From Paenibacillus phocaeensis (GTDB taxonomy: Bacteria > Bacillota > Bacilli > Paenibacillales > Paenibacillaceae): a stretch of 64,000 bases of DNA. The notes under the pieces were generated by a model. It saw nothing but the letters and a program-made list of their open reading frames with translations. It was not told the origin of the DNA and searched no databases. The position numbers and the translations under genes are program-made. Shown here piece by piece: positions 7,559 through 15,905 of this stretch (the stretch's first letter is position 1; every line of letters begins with the position of its first letter). The stretch is taken from the NCBI RefSeq assembly GCF_900021165.1, contig NZ_FCOQ01000018.1, forward strand, positions 238,783 to 302,782, given 5' to 3'.

Positions 7559-7701
7559 TCAGCTCCGGCGGCATGACGACGCTGCTGTTCCATATGTGGA
7601 CGCGGCATCATCTGCGCCCCGGGGAATATTGGTCGCTCCCGAAGGGAGAGCGCTATCTGCTGCGGGCTTTTTCGGAAAGGGAGCTGGAGATGTTGTTGTG
7701 A
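7549..7701 (+). CDS. Frameshift extension of the chaperone (GT-like long form)
   Basis: After slippage on A-AAA-AAC (7549-7555), the -1 frame reads from CTA at 7555 to TGA at 7699-7701 without interruption, adding 48 residues that begin LISSGG and contain MTTLLFHMWTRHHLRPGEY. The segment has no ribosome site of its own before its internal ATG. The T part of such fusions normally contacts the tube protein while the G part binds the tape measure. The combined 7076-7701 product would be about 207 residues. Confidence 0.75.
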   Translation, partial: KKLISSGGMTTLLFHMWTRHHLRPGEYWSLPKGERYLLRAFSERELEMLL

Positions 7702-8144
7702 GACGCTGGAGTGCCGAGAGATTAAATGGACAAGTGAGTTCGTAGATTTTGCGGGTTTGCGGGAATGGGCTCGATGAACTCTCTATGAACTCTCTATCCC
7801 GTCAATGTGTAGTAGGATCAACCGAGCGGCACGATGTCATCGAAATAATGGCCTAGATGCAGTTATTTCCGCGCATTTCCGTCCAAACGGCTAAATAGCT
7901 GCGTAGATGCAGTTATTTTCTGAGAATTTAGAGAATTCGGCTGTTTTACTGGGAATAACTGCATGCTCGCAACTATTTTCGGAAAAACCCGATAAATGGG
8001 AGAATTAACTGCACTCTGGCTCTTATTTCGGATTTCAGGTGTACTGAGGTTCGGATGCCGAGGGCATTCCAGCAGCAAGTTCCATGTGAGTTCGACAGGA
8101 CCTCTGCTGACCTAAAACATGGAGAAAGGAGGTAAGCTATAGCT
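7702..8144. repeat. Second 50-bp-period repeat block inside the tail operon
   Basis: TAGATGCAGTTATTT occurs at 7854 and 7904, exactly 50 bp apart. The inverted form, with TAACTGCA, follows at about 7954 and 8006. No gene is seen in the 443 bp. Bases 7702-7853 hold nothing recognised. The sequence class differs from the block at 6758-7075, but the period is the same. Confidence 0.6.
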
Positions 8145-9716
8145 ATGGCTGTCAATGAAAAGTCCAAGCCTGATATAGAGATCGACGACGGCAATATCGA
8201 CAAGACCGAAAAAAAGCTCCGCAGCCTGGACAAGCTGTTGCAGCAAACCCAGCGCCGGGCCAGTCTGCTGGGGAAAACCCGGATCAAACCCATCCTTGCG
8301 TTGGACGATCGTTTCATGTCCACCGTCCGAAAGGCAGAGGCAACGTTGGAACGCCTGCACCGAACGACAGCGCAACCTATGGTGCAATTGAGCGATCGCG
8401 TCTCGCCTTTGGCATTGAAGCTCCGAACTTCCCTTGGCGAGCTGACGGCTACCCCATGGCAGGTTACTGCTGCGGGGGTTGATTGGGAGGCGGTGGTGGG
8501 CGACTCTTTTGCCGGATGGGTAAGCTCTAAGGGGAAAAGCACGCTGGGGCGGATATCCTCGGCGATTGGAGAAGCGCTGGTGTTTACGGGAAAGACTGTA
8601 AGTTCTCTATTCGAAACCGGAAGCCAGGGAGCATCGAAGAAGGATAATACCTTGTCAGCGCTGCCCCAGAACAAAGGACCTCTGGAGAGAACGACCGAAT
8701 CTTTATTGGGCTTCACGAAGGATGTTCGAAAGGATGTATCGAAGGATTACGCCAAAGAGGGCACGAAAGAACTGATTGATAAATACATCTTCAAAAAAGA
8801 TGAAAAAGACAAGAAGTGCAAATGCGAAGTTACCTGTAATTGCAACTGCGGTTCAGGCGGTGGCGGTTATATTGGCGGAACCGGAGCCAGAGGGAAGCGA
8901 ACCGGCCGTGCTACAAGGGGACGGAGGCCCAAGAATACGGGTCTCCCGCGAGTGAAATTGCCTAAACCAAGTTCTGGCCGCGGTATCGTTGGCTCTCTGG
9001 GGAAAATTGGGGCTGGGATGCTCCTAAGCACAGCGGGAGATTTGTTGGGCGGCAGTGGCCTTCCGGATTTATTGACCCAGGGTGCAGGCTCGGTAGATAA
9101 GCTTGGAGCGAAGTTACTAGGCAAAGCCGGGGGGCTGATCGGGAAGATCGGCAAGGGCATCAAGCTTCCGGGGCCGTTAGGTTTACTGTCGAACGCAACT
9201 GCAATCGCAACGGCACAGAACAATAAAGAACGTGTAAAGGCAACCACCTCCGCCGTGGTATCTTCGATCGGCGGTATCGTGGGCGGGGCTGTCGGCTCGA
9301 TTATTCCCGGAGCGGGGACAGCGATCGGGGCGACATTGGGTGCGATGGGCGGTGACTTCGTTGGAGATAAATTGGGTGGGTTTGTGTATAACCTTTTTTC
9401 TAAGAAAAAGAAAGCCGCCGACAAGAAGGCAACTCCGAAGGCGTCCCCCTTACCGGTGGGGAGGAGCATGGGCTTATCTTCGGTTCCGCAGCTCGCTCCG
9501 AGTTTGTCTGGTATAAATCCGTATGGGGGGAACTCAAACCGTCCGAAGGACAGAGCAAATCCAACCTCTGCAGCGCCTCAGATTAATGTTTCCTTATCCC
9601 GGGGGGCGCTTAGCCTCACCGTGAACAAAGACGAGATCAATTACGACGAACTCGCAAAGGCGGCCGGCTGGAAAATCGCCAACGAGGTGCGGTTTGCCAT
9701 GCAAAATCTGAAGTAG
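8145..9716 (+). CDS. Tail tape-measure protein
   Basis: 523 residues after AAAGGAGGT. The N-terminal part (1-110) is helical and Lys/Arg/Leu-rich. A Cys cluster (CKCEVTCNCNC, near 227-237) and a Gly-rich stretch follow, then basic RGKRTGRATRGRR. A long Gly/Ala/Ile hydrophobic region (about 290-425) ends in GGIVGGAVGSIIPGAG-type repeats. Hydrophobic Gly-rich segments are usual in tape-measure proteins, and position between chaperone and LysM hub gene supports this. It is far shorter than PBSX XkdO (about 1330 residues), so the tail should be short. The Cys cluster is unusual. Confidence 0.75.
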   Translation: MAVNEKSKPDIEIDDGNIDKTEKKLRSLDKLLQQTQRRASLLGKTRIKPILALDDRFMSTVRKAEATLERLHRTTAQPMVQLSDRVSPLALKLRTSLGELTATPWQVTAAGVDWEAVVGDSFAGWVSSKGKSTLGRISSAIGEALVFTGKTVSSLFETGSQGASKKDNTLSALPQNKGPLERTTESLLGFTKDVRKDVSKDYAKEGTKELIDKYIFKKDEKDKKCKCEVTCNCNCGSGGGGYIGGTGARGKRTGRATRGRRPKNTGLPRVKLPKPSSGRGIVGSLGKIGAGMLLSTAGDLLGGSGLPDLLTQGAGSVDKLGAKLLGKAGGLIGKIGKGIKLPGPLGLLSNATAIATAQNNKERVKATTSAVVSSIGGIVGGAVGSIIPGAGTAIGATLGAMGGDFVGDKLGGFVYNLFSKKKKAADKKATPKASPLPVGRSMGLSSVPQLAPSLSGINPYGGNSNRPKDRANPTSAAPQINVSLSRGALSLTVNKDEINYDELAKAAGWKIANEVRFAMQNLK

Positions 9717-9735
9717 GGGAGGGGAGTGAGTGAGC

Positions 9736-10377
9736 ATGGAAATTCATTTCATCGATGGGGCGGGTCAAGACTTTGTGTTTCCCGTCAACCCGGAGGAGAT
9801 TACGATCTCGCGGAGCAAAGGCGTGGAGACCGTGAATATCGTATCGCTGGGGGAATACGACTTTCCGGCTGGAGAGAAGGTGAAGGAGATCGCCTTCTCT
9901 TCTTTTTTTCCGGCGGCATATGATCCGGGGTATTGCAACTATCAAGATCTCCCCGATCCGCAGGAGGCGATGAACCGATTAACCGCGATGATGAACAGCG
10001 GGTCGCCGGTCCGAATGATTATCACGGGTACGGCTGTAAACGTGCTGGTGACAATCGCCGCGCACAACAGCACCTTTCGGGGCGGGGAGCCGGGGGACGT
10101 GTACTTCGACCTCACCGCCCGGACTTGGCGGGAGATGAAGATTCACACTCAGGCCGCTGCCGGCGGGACGGCTTCCAACGCCAAATCCGCCCGGCCGGAC
10201 ACGAAGCAACCGGCGAAAACCTACACTGTCAAAGCCGGTGACACGTTGTCCAAAATCGCCAAACTGGAGCTTGGCGACAGCTCGAAGTGGCAGCAGATTT
10301 ACAGCGCCAACCAAAAAACGATCGGCAAGGATCCGAACCGCATCAGGCCCGGTCAAAAGCTGGTGATGCCGAAGTGA
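9736..10377 (+). CDS. LysM-domain tail protein (XkdP-like)
   Basis: 213 residues. The N-terminal 135 resemble XkdP/gp53-like hub-adjacent proteins. A Thr/Ala/Lys/Pro linker leads to a C-terminal LysM domain (KTYTVKAGDTLSKIAKLELG ... RIRPGQKLVMPK). LysM binds peptidoglycan or stabilises the hub at the tube's end. ATG 9736 is preferred over GTG 9730 because GGGGAGG lies at better spacing. Its TGA overlaps the GTG of the next gene, so the two are coupled. Confidence 0.87.
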   Translation: MEIHFIDGAGQDFVFPVNPEEITISRSKGVETVNIVSLGEYDFPAGEKVKEIAFSSFFPAAYDPGYCNYQDLPDPQEAMNRLTAMMNSGSPVRMIITGTAVNVLVTIAAHNSTFRGGEPGDVYFDLTARTWREMKIHTQAAAGGTASNAKSARPDTKQPAKTYTVKAGDTLSKIAKLELGDSSKWQQIYSANQKTIGKDPNRIRPGQKLVMPK

Positions 10378-11381
10378 GTTACGAGGTGGTGCTGCAAAAC
10401 CAATATTACTTGCGGGAAGTTGTGGAGAGTATCTCGCTCAAGGATTCGCTCGAACAGATTTCTTATCAAGGTACGATTGGGCTGAGCATTCCGGCTTCTT
10501 TTCCGGGGATCGAACCGGGGCAGGAGATTCGGATCAGCGGCGTCCCGTTTAAGGGGGACAGGAGTAGTGCCGGGGGGCAGGCGGGCGGCGGTGGGATGGT
10601 CCCGTTGCTGCATCCGGGCGTGGTGTGGGATTGCTCCAGTACGCTGAAACAGACGAAGCACATGACGGTGACGGTGTATGACCGGACGATTTATTTAGCG
10701 AAATCGGAGGATGAGTATCTGTTTCCGGCAGGGGGAACGGCTGCTCAGCGCTTGAAGAAATACGCGGCGGACTGGGGCATTCCGCTCGATGCGGTGCCGG
10801 ACACGAAAACGAAACTGAAAAAAGCCGTCTATCGCCCGCAAACGCTCTACAACATGATCTTGTCCGACCTCAAGGAGACGGTGAAGGCCGGCGGGGAGAT
10901 GTACGTTCCGCGGATGACGCCTGCCGGGTTAACTTTGTTCAAGATCGGCAGCAATACTGGGGTCTGGAAGCTGGAGCAATTGGAGGAAGCCACGCAAAAC
11001 CGCACGTTGGAGGGGGCGGTGACGCGGGTTAAAGTGATCGGGTCCGAGGACCGGGGGGATAGCGCGCCTTCCAAGGTGCTGGCCGTAGCAAGCGGGGAGA
11101 CTGCCAAATACGGGGTGCTCCAACGGATTATGCAGGACGAGAACGTCAAAACCGCCGGCGCCGCTAAAAAATTTGCCGAGTCGATGCTGACCGGTCAAGC
11201 GCAGTCCTACACCGTAACTTGTATAGATCTGAATACGATCCGAGCCGGGGACAAGGTGAATTTTAACGGGCTGAACCTGATTGTGACCTCCGTTTCGCAT
11301 GAGCTGGGGAACCCCGGGCATATGACGCTGGAGCTGGCAACGATGGACGACGTGAAGAGGAGGTATTATCTTGACCATTGA
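10374..11381 (+). CDS. Tail hub protein (XkdQ-like)
   Basis: 335 residues from GTG 10374, overlapping the preceding stop (GTGA). The sequence SYEVVLQNQYYLREVVESI at the start, and RAGDKVNFNGLNLIVTSVSHEL near the C-terminus, match the XkdQ/YqbQ family, relatives of the T4 gp27 hub that closes the tube at the baseplate. It has an unusual Gly-rich insert (residues about 65-75) with no counterpart that I recall. No lytic catalytic motif is seen, so the cell-wall activity must lie elsewhere. Confidence 0.85.
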   Translation: MSYEVVLQNQYYLREVVESISLKDSLEQISYQGTIGLSIPASFPGIEPGQEIRISGVPFKGDRSSAGGQAGGGGMVPLLHPGVVWDCSSTLKQTKHMTVTVYDRTIYLAKSEDEYLFPAGGTAAQRLKKYAADWGIPLDAVPDTKTKLKKAVYRPQTLYNMILSDLKETVKAGGEMYVPRMTPAGLTLFKIGSNTGVWKLEQLEEATQNRTLEGAVTRVKVIGSEDRGDSAPSKVLAVASGETAKYGVLQRIMQDENVKTAGAAKKFAESMLTGQAQSYTVTCIDLNTIRAGDKVNFNGLNLIVTSVSHELGNPGHMTLELATMDDVKRRYYLDH

Positions 11382-11772
11382 TCCTTATGCGGCGTTGGCC
11401 GTATCGCTGCGAGAGAATGTCGCGAAAAGAGCAGCCGAAGCGTTAACCGGCGTGACGGCGGAGCTCGGGACCGTGACGGGTACGGGACTGAAGCTGGACG
11501 GCTTCAAGCACGAAATCCAGGAGTACTTGGTCGCGGAGTTTCCGGGGACGCTGAAGCTGCCGGAGTTGAAGCTGACCGGTGGCGTTCGCGGGTTGAGGGA
11601 TAGCGAGGGCGGCAGCGTGGAGGGCCAAGGGGAGTTTGCGTTCAAGCCCTCGGAAACCGATGACACGGTGTTATCGCTCCGATACAAGCCTGGAGACCGC
11701 GTGCTGGCGCTGCCGCTGAACGGCGGGAATGATGCGGTTGTGCTGTGCAGGGTGGTGAGCGGGAATGGCTAA
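11371..11772 (+). CDS. Baseplate-associated protein (XkdR-like, DUF2577)
   Basis: 133 residues, starting at TTG 11371 behind AGAGGAGGT and overlapping the hub gene by 11 bp. The C-terminal LRYKPGDRVLALPLNGGNDAVVLCRV is typical of DUF2577 proteins, small OB-like components next to the hub (gp5-like spike family). Position between XkdQ- and XkdS-type genes is the standard order. Function at the tail tip is inferred from family and order. Confidence 0.8.
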   Translation: MTIDPYAALAVSLRENVAKRAAEALTGVTAELGTVTGTGLKLDGFKHEIQEYLVAEFPGTLKLPELKLTGGVRGLRDSEGGSVEGQGEFAFKPSETDDTVLSLRYKPGDRVLALPLNGGNDAVVLCRVVSGNG

Positions 11773-12226
11773 TCTTTTTCCGGAGATGGTGGCGGATTCT
11801 TGGTCGGCTGTGTTGCCGGACGGGCAGGAGTCGCTTATGGATGCGGTCACGTTTGGTCGAAGCTGGCGGTTCGATTTTGGGGCTGGGGAGTTCGTGATGA
11901 CGCCGACGGGGAAAATCGCTCTTGCCGACGAAATCGCCGCCTGGAAAGTGTGGTGTGAAAAAGCGATCCGTACCCCACGGTATCGGCACTTGATTTACTC
12001 CCGCGCGTACGGTCAGGAATTCGAGTCGTTGATCGGCCAAGGTTATAGCCGGGCCGTTCAGGAAAGCGAAATCCGACGGATCGCGACGGAGACGTTGATG
12101 GTGGACCCGCGGACGTTGAGCGTGGACGGGTTTGTTTTTGATTGGCGGGAGGATGGGTGCCGATTTACTTGCCGGGTCAAAAATGTAAGGGAGGACGAGT
12201 TACTGGTGGAAGGGAGCGTGACGTGA
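11765..12226 (+). CDS. Baseplate wedge protein (XkdS-like, DUF2634/gp25-like)
   Basis: 153 residues. The central TGKIALADEIAAWKVWCEKAI and the following RYRHLIYSRAYGQEFESLIG are typical of XkdS proteins. These share the gp25-like fold that joins the sheath to the baseplate in contractile machines. The gene overlaps its upstream neighbour by 8 bp and its TGA overlaps the next ATG (TGATG), indicating strict co-translation. Confidence 0.87.
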   Translation: MANLFPEMVADSWSAVLPDGQESLMDAVTFGRSWRFDFGAGEFVMTPTGKIALADEIAAWKVWCEKAIRTPRYRHLIYSRAYGQEFESLIGQGYSRAVQESEIRRIATETLMVDPRTLSVDGFVFDWREDGCRFTCRVKNVREDELLVEGSVT

Positions 12227-13344
12227 TGGCGGAGTTGCCGCTTTATTTGCAGGATCAGACGGAAGCGCGGATTATGCAGCGAATGCTGGAGCGGGTGCCT
12301 TCGGATATCGATAAATCCGAGGGTTCTTTTATTTGGGACGCGGAGGCGCCGGCGGCCTTCATGCTGTCGGAGGCGGCGGCGTGGGCGCAGCAGTTGCTGG
12401 CGCGCGGGTTTGCGAGCACGACGTACGGGGAGTATCTCGATCTCCGGGCGGCGGAGCACGGGGTGACGCGGCGGTCGGCCGTGGCCGCAACCGGCGTGGT
12501 GCGGTTTACCGGAGAGCCGGCGCGGACGGTGCCTGCGGGGACGGTTGTGGCGACGCCGGCGGACGAATATTCGGCGGAGGCGTCGATGGAATACGAAACG
12601 ACGGCAGCCGTGACGTTGGATGAGCGCGGCGAGGGGACGGCCCCGATCCGGGCGCTGGTTCAAGGCCGTGCGGGCGTTGTACCGGCGGGCGTCATTCAGG
12701 TGATGGCTACGCCGGTCGGCGGCGTGACGGCCGTCACGAACCCGGAGGCTACGCGGGGCGGTGCGGATATCGAGTCGGATGAGCTGCTGTTGGAGCGGTT
12801 TTTCTCGCAGGTGCGCAATCAGGGGACGAGCGGGAACAAAGCGCAATACCTGAAGTGGGCCGGGGAGGTGCCGGGCGTGGGCGGAGCCCAGGTGGAGCCG
12901 TTATGGCAGGGACCGGGGACGGTCGGCATCTATTTATTGGATGCCGACAAGCGGGCGGCTAGCGAAGAGATCGTTGCCGCGGCGCAGGCCTACATCGATC
13001 CGACCCGGGACGGGCAAGGCGAAGGCGCGGCGCCGGCGGGGCCGATCGTCACGGTGATGGCCGCCGAGGAGGTGCCGATCGATCTTCGCGTGAAGCTGAC
13101 GCTCGCCAGCGGCGTAACGATGGCTGAGGTGAAGAAGAAGATTGAGGAGGGCGTGCGTGCGTATTTGAAGCAGCTGGCTTTTGCCGACCCGTTAGTGCGG
13201 TTTACGCGGATTGCCGCGATTCTGCTCGACATTCCGCCGATCATTGACTATGCCGAGCTGACGGTGAATGGCAACGCCGACACCAACCTGGAGATCTACC
13301 CGGGCCAGGTTGCCGTGCTGGGGACGGTGGATGTGGATGAGTGA
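12226..13344 (+). CDS. Baseplate J-like wedge protein (XkdT-like)
   Basis: 372 residues. The N-terminal MLERVPSDIDKSEGSFIWDA, and GEYLDLRAAEHGVTRRSA, are hallmarks of the baseplate J/gp6 family. The conserved GTSGNKAQYLKWAGEVPGVG lies in the centre. It forms the baseplate ring that triggers sheath contraction. GC content is very high in this gene. Coupled at both ends by overlaps. Confidence 0.9.
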   Translation: MAELPLYLQDQTEARIMQRMLERVPSDIDKSEGSFIWDAEAPAAFMLSEAAAWAQQLLARGFASTTYGEYLDLRAAEHGVTRRSAVAATGVVRFTGEPARTVPAGTVVATPADEYSAEASMEYETTAAVTLDERGEGTAPIRALVQGRAGVVPAGVIQVMATPVGGVTAVTNPEATRGGADIESDELLLERFFSQVRNQGTSGNKAQYLKWAGEVPGVGGAQVEPLWQGPGTVGIYLLDADKRAASEEIVAAAQAYIDPTRDGQGEGAAPAGPIVTVMAAEEVPIDLRVKLTLASGVTMAEVKKKIEEGVRAYLKQLAFADPLVRFTRIAAILLDIPPIIDYAELTVNGNADTNLEIYPGQVAVLGTVDVDE

Positions 13345-13963
13345 AGCGGTGTTGAGGCGGGCGAGTGAACCTTTGCGGGTTAGCCCGAAGGAGTCCTTGC
13401 TGACCAGTCCTCGGGGGTTCGAAATGTTCTCGTATCTCCCGGGTTATTACGAGACCTCCCGAGTCATGCAGGCGGATATGAACGCCAAAGGCGCAGAGAT
13501 GGACCTGCTGTTCGAGGCGCTGGACGAGACGCTGCAGCAGTTCTTTGTACGCACGGCCACTTGGGGCCTCGATCGTTGGGAGAGCGAGCTTGGCATCGCG
13601 ACCGACCCCAGTAAGCCGCTCGACCAGCGCCGCGCCGTCGTCGAATCGAAGCTGCGCGGCAGCGGGAAGTTTTCGGGGCGATTGGTGAAGAGTGTGGCGG
13701 AGGCGTATGAACGGGGGAGAGTGGAGGTTTCTTTTCAGCCGGGGGAGTGGGGCTTTACGGTCAAGTTTGTGGATACGGTGGGGATCCCGCCGAATCTGGA
13801 TGATCTGAAAGCGGCTATCGAGGAGATCAAGCCGGCGCATTTGAAGGTAGAGTTTGAGTTTAATTACATGTTGATTAGTGATGTTCACGGAATTTTAACG
13901 CTCCATGAACTGGAAGAAATCCCATTAAACCATTTTGCAGGAGGTGATCCGGTTGGCAACTAA
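13337..13963 (+). CDS. Tail protein of the XkdU family (YmfQ/DUF2313)
   Basis: 208 residues from ATG 13337, overlapping the baseplate gene by 8 bp. SYLPGYYETSRVMQADMNAKGAEMD and the C-terminal AHLKVEFEFNYM fit XkdU/YmfQ tail proteins, which link the baseplate to fibres (P2 gpI-like role). The following fibre gene starts inside its end, as usual for this pair. Confidence 0.85.
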   Translation: MSEAVLRRASEPLRVSPKESLLTSPRGFEMFSYLPGYYETSRVMQADMNAKGAEMDLLFEALDETLQQFFVRTATWGLDRWESELGIATDPSKPLDQRRAVVESKLRGSGKFSGRLVKSVAEAYERGRVEVSFQPGEWGFTVKFVDTVGIPPNLDDLKAAIEEIKPAHLKVEFEFNYMLISDVHGILTLHELEEIPLNHFAGGDPVGN

Positions 13964-15125
13964 CACACCGAATCTCAATTTGCTCAAAAAAGACCCTGTA
14001 GCCGACGGAAACGAAACATTTAATATTCAGACGATGTTGAATGAGAACTGGGATAAGATTGATGCGGCGGTGGGGGAGGTCAGGGAAGAGTTGCAGGATA
14101 TCGATATCCCTCCGGCTTCACTAACCGGGCCTGGCATCGTGCAGCTCTCGAACTCCACTAGCGGAAATCGGGAGGACGTCGCTGCAACGGAGAACGCGGT
14201 CAAAGCGACCTTTGACACTGCAACAGCGGCACAAACCACGGCAAATGCTGCAAATCTGGCCGCTGCGGCAGCGCAGACTAAGGCAGACCAGGCTTTTCAG
14301 CTTGGCAATGAGCGGAAACAGGACGTAGTGGACGCCCTCATTGCCTTGGGAGTATCAGCGTCCATGACAGACAGTTGGGACATACTTACTAGTAAGATGT
14401 CTACCGTAATTAAAGCAACTGGGAATGCAGGGACCGAGGATGTGTTAGTAGGCAAGACGTTTAGTAGTGCCAGCGCTAGTAGTTTGATGGGCACGATGCC
14501 AAACCAAGGGGCGAAAACATACACAATTAACACACAAGGCGGCCAGTATACCATCCCTGCTGGCTACCATAATGGCGGCGGCAAGATTACTGCTTCCTTT
14601 GCTAATCTGGTGACCGAGAATATTAAAAGTGGGGTTAATGTAGGGGGGGTTATCGGGTCTTTGGCGCTGGGTGGCTACGGTGAATTGAATACCAGTTATT
14701 CTGGACAAGCACCAAACTCAAGTATATATATTAATGTTTTTGATTTTCCCCCAGGAATTAAGTACTTTTCTATATCCCCTGAAGGACTTAGTTACTTAAA
14801 TTATGCGTATAAGTATGGTACTCCAAGAATGGCTTTATTTCTGGCCCCAGAACCCGATTTATCTAAGAGTATTTTTACGTTTTTGAGTATCAGTAGTACT
14901 CCCGATGCTTCTTTTACTGTTTGTGGCTTGTTCGTAAATCTTATACAAGGTATAGCATATATTTCTGGATACGAAAATTATTCTAACAACATTGTTTATA
15001 GACCTATAAGAAAAAATAGTAACTATGACTCATCAAAACCCCAGAAACTAATGGTCTACTTAAGTCAGGATGATGGTGGGAATCCTTATACTGTCAACAT
15101 AAAAGGCAAGCTACTTTATTGTTAG
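13953..15125 (+). CDS. Tail fibre / receptor-binding protein
   Basis: 390 residues from TTG 13953, which follows a full anti-SD complement (AGGAGGTGATCC). The first 25 residues (TPNLNLLKKDPVADGNETFNI) resemble XkdV-type baseplate-attachment ends. A Pro-rich turn, an Ala/Thr-rich coiled coil (about 85-125) and a Gly-rich part follow. From about base 14690 the DNA becomes clearly AT-rich (TATATATTAATG, AATTATGCG), unlike the GC-rich upstream tail genes. The C-terminal 145 residues are rich in Tyr, Ser, Phe and Asn and are probably the receptor-binding tip, acquired by exchange. It determines which strains the particle hits. Confidence 0.82.
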   Translation: MATNTPNLNLLKKDPVADGNETFNIQTMLNENWDKIDAAVGEVREELQDIDIPPASLTGPGIVQLSNSTSGNREDVAATENAVKATFDTATAAQTTANAANLAAAAAQTKADQAFQLGNERKQDVVDALIALGVSASMTDSWDILTSKMSTVIKATGNAGTEDVLVGKTFSSASASSLMGTMPNQGAKTYTINTQGGQYTIPAGYHNGGGKITASFANLVTENIKSGVNVGGVIGSLALGGYGELNTSYSGQAPNSSIYINVFDFPPGIKYFSISPEGLSYLNYAYKYGTPRMALFLAPEPDLSKSIFTFLSISSTPDASFTVCGLFVNLIQGIAYISGYENYSNNIVYRPIRKNSNYDSSKPQKLMVYLSQDDGGNPYTVNIKGKLLYC

Positions 15126-15343
15126 AATAAGAGCGTGTTAAGATCATTTGAATGCTTAGGTCACAAGACAGTGCAGTAGGAATTCGCGAGTCTCATAAGC
15201 GCTTTGCCTGCTTTTTCTCAAGCCTTCGGCTCCCCGAGTGCTTTTAATTACGGTTAAAGTCAGTTGAGTGAGTAAAAATGCATGCGAAGCATAAAACATC
15301 CGCTACGCGGGTGGAGAGATTTCCCCCGAAAGAAGGTGTAATC

Positions 15344-15634
15344 ATGGACATTACGATAATCACTGCGGTGACCTCCGTGCTGGCGGCGGTGAGCGGGATT
15401 GCGTTAGGGTGGGCGGGGCGCGCGAAGGCGGCGAAGCAGGAGGCTGAGGAGTCGGCCGAAGCGGAGGCTGTACAGCGCGCGGATGTAGAATACATCAAGC
15501 GGGGCGTAGACGACATGAAAGTCGAGCAGAAGCTGCAGGGCCAGCGGTTTGAAGCCTTCTCCGAGCGGTTGACGCGCGTTGAGGAATCGGCCAAGCAAGC
15601 CCATAAGCGCATCGACCGACTGGAGGAGTCATAG
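15344..15634 (+). CDS. XhlA-like small membrane protein of the lysis cassette
   Basis: 96 residues from ATG 15344 (AGAAGG upstream). One N-terminal transmembrane segment (residues about 3-25) is followed by an Ala/Glu-rich helix and a coiled coil ending IDRLEES. PBSX XhlA has a similar coiled coil plus single membrane anchor but in reverse order, and works with the holin to release the endolysin. A role in lysis is inferred from position before the amidase and holin. The 218 bp upstream (15126-15343) show no gene. Confidence 0.65.
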   Translation: MDITIITAVTSVLAAVSGIALGWAGRAKAAKQEAEESAEAEAVQRADVEYIKRGVDDMKVEQKLQGQRFEAFSERLTRVEESAKQAHKRIDRLEES

Positions 15635-15814
15635 TGATTCTGCGCAATTGAGGGATATGGCGCACCTTGACGCTAACCTGGGCGGGTTATTTTCGTTTTT
15701 ACGCATCACCTCCCATCCGGAGGCGATACTGTCCCACCCAAGTTCAGTTGCACATGTTAAATTATACCCTGAGTCTGCGATTCTAGCAGGCTCTTTTCTT
15801 TTAGCAGCGAGATC

Positions 15815-15880
15815 CGGCTGACGTGTGCCCCGGAATCGACCAAACAAGCGCACAAGCAGATTGACCAGCCAACAGAATAG
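15815..15880 (+). pseudogene. Relic of a second XhlA-like gene (C-terminal 21 codons)
   Basis: This reads RLTCAPESTKQAHKQIDQPTE and stop, which aligns codon for codon with the intact gene's end RLTRVEESAKQAHKRIDRLEES. The rest of the second copy is gone; bases 15635-15814 carry no matching frame. It marks an old duplication and decay in the lysis cassette, just upstream of the amidase gene. Confidence 0.7.
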
Positions 15881-15905
15881 TATAAACGGAAGGGGTGAAG
15901 CGCAT

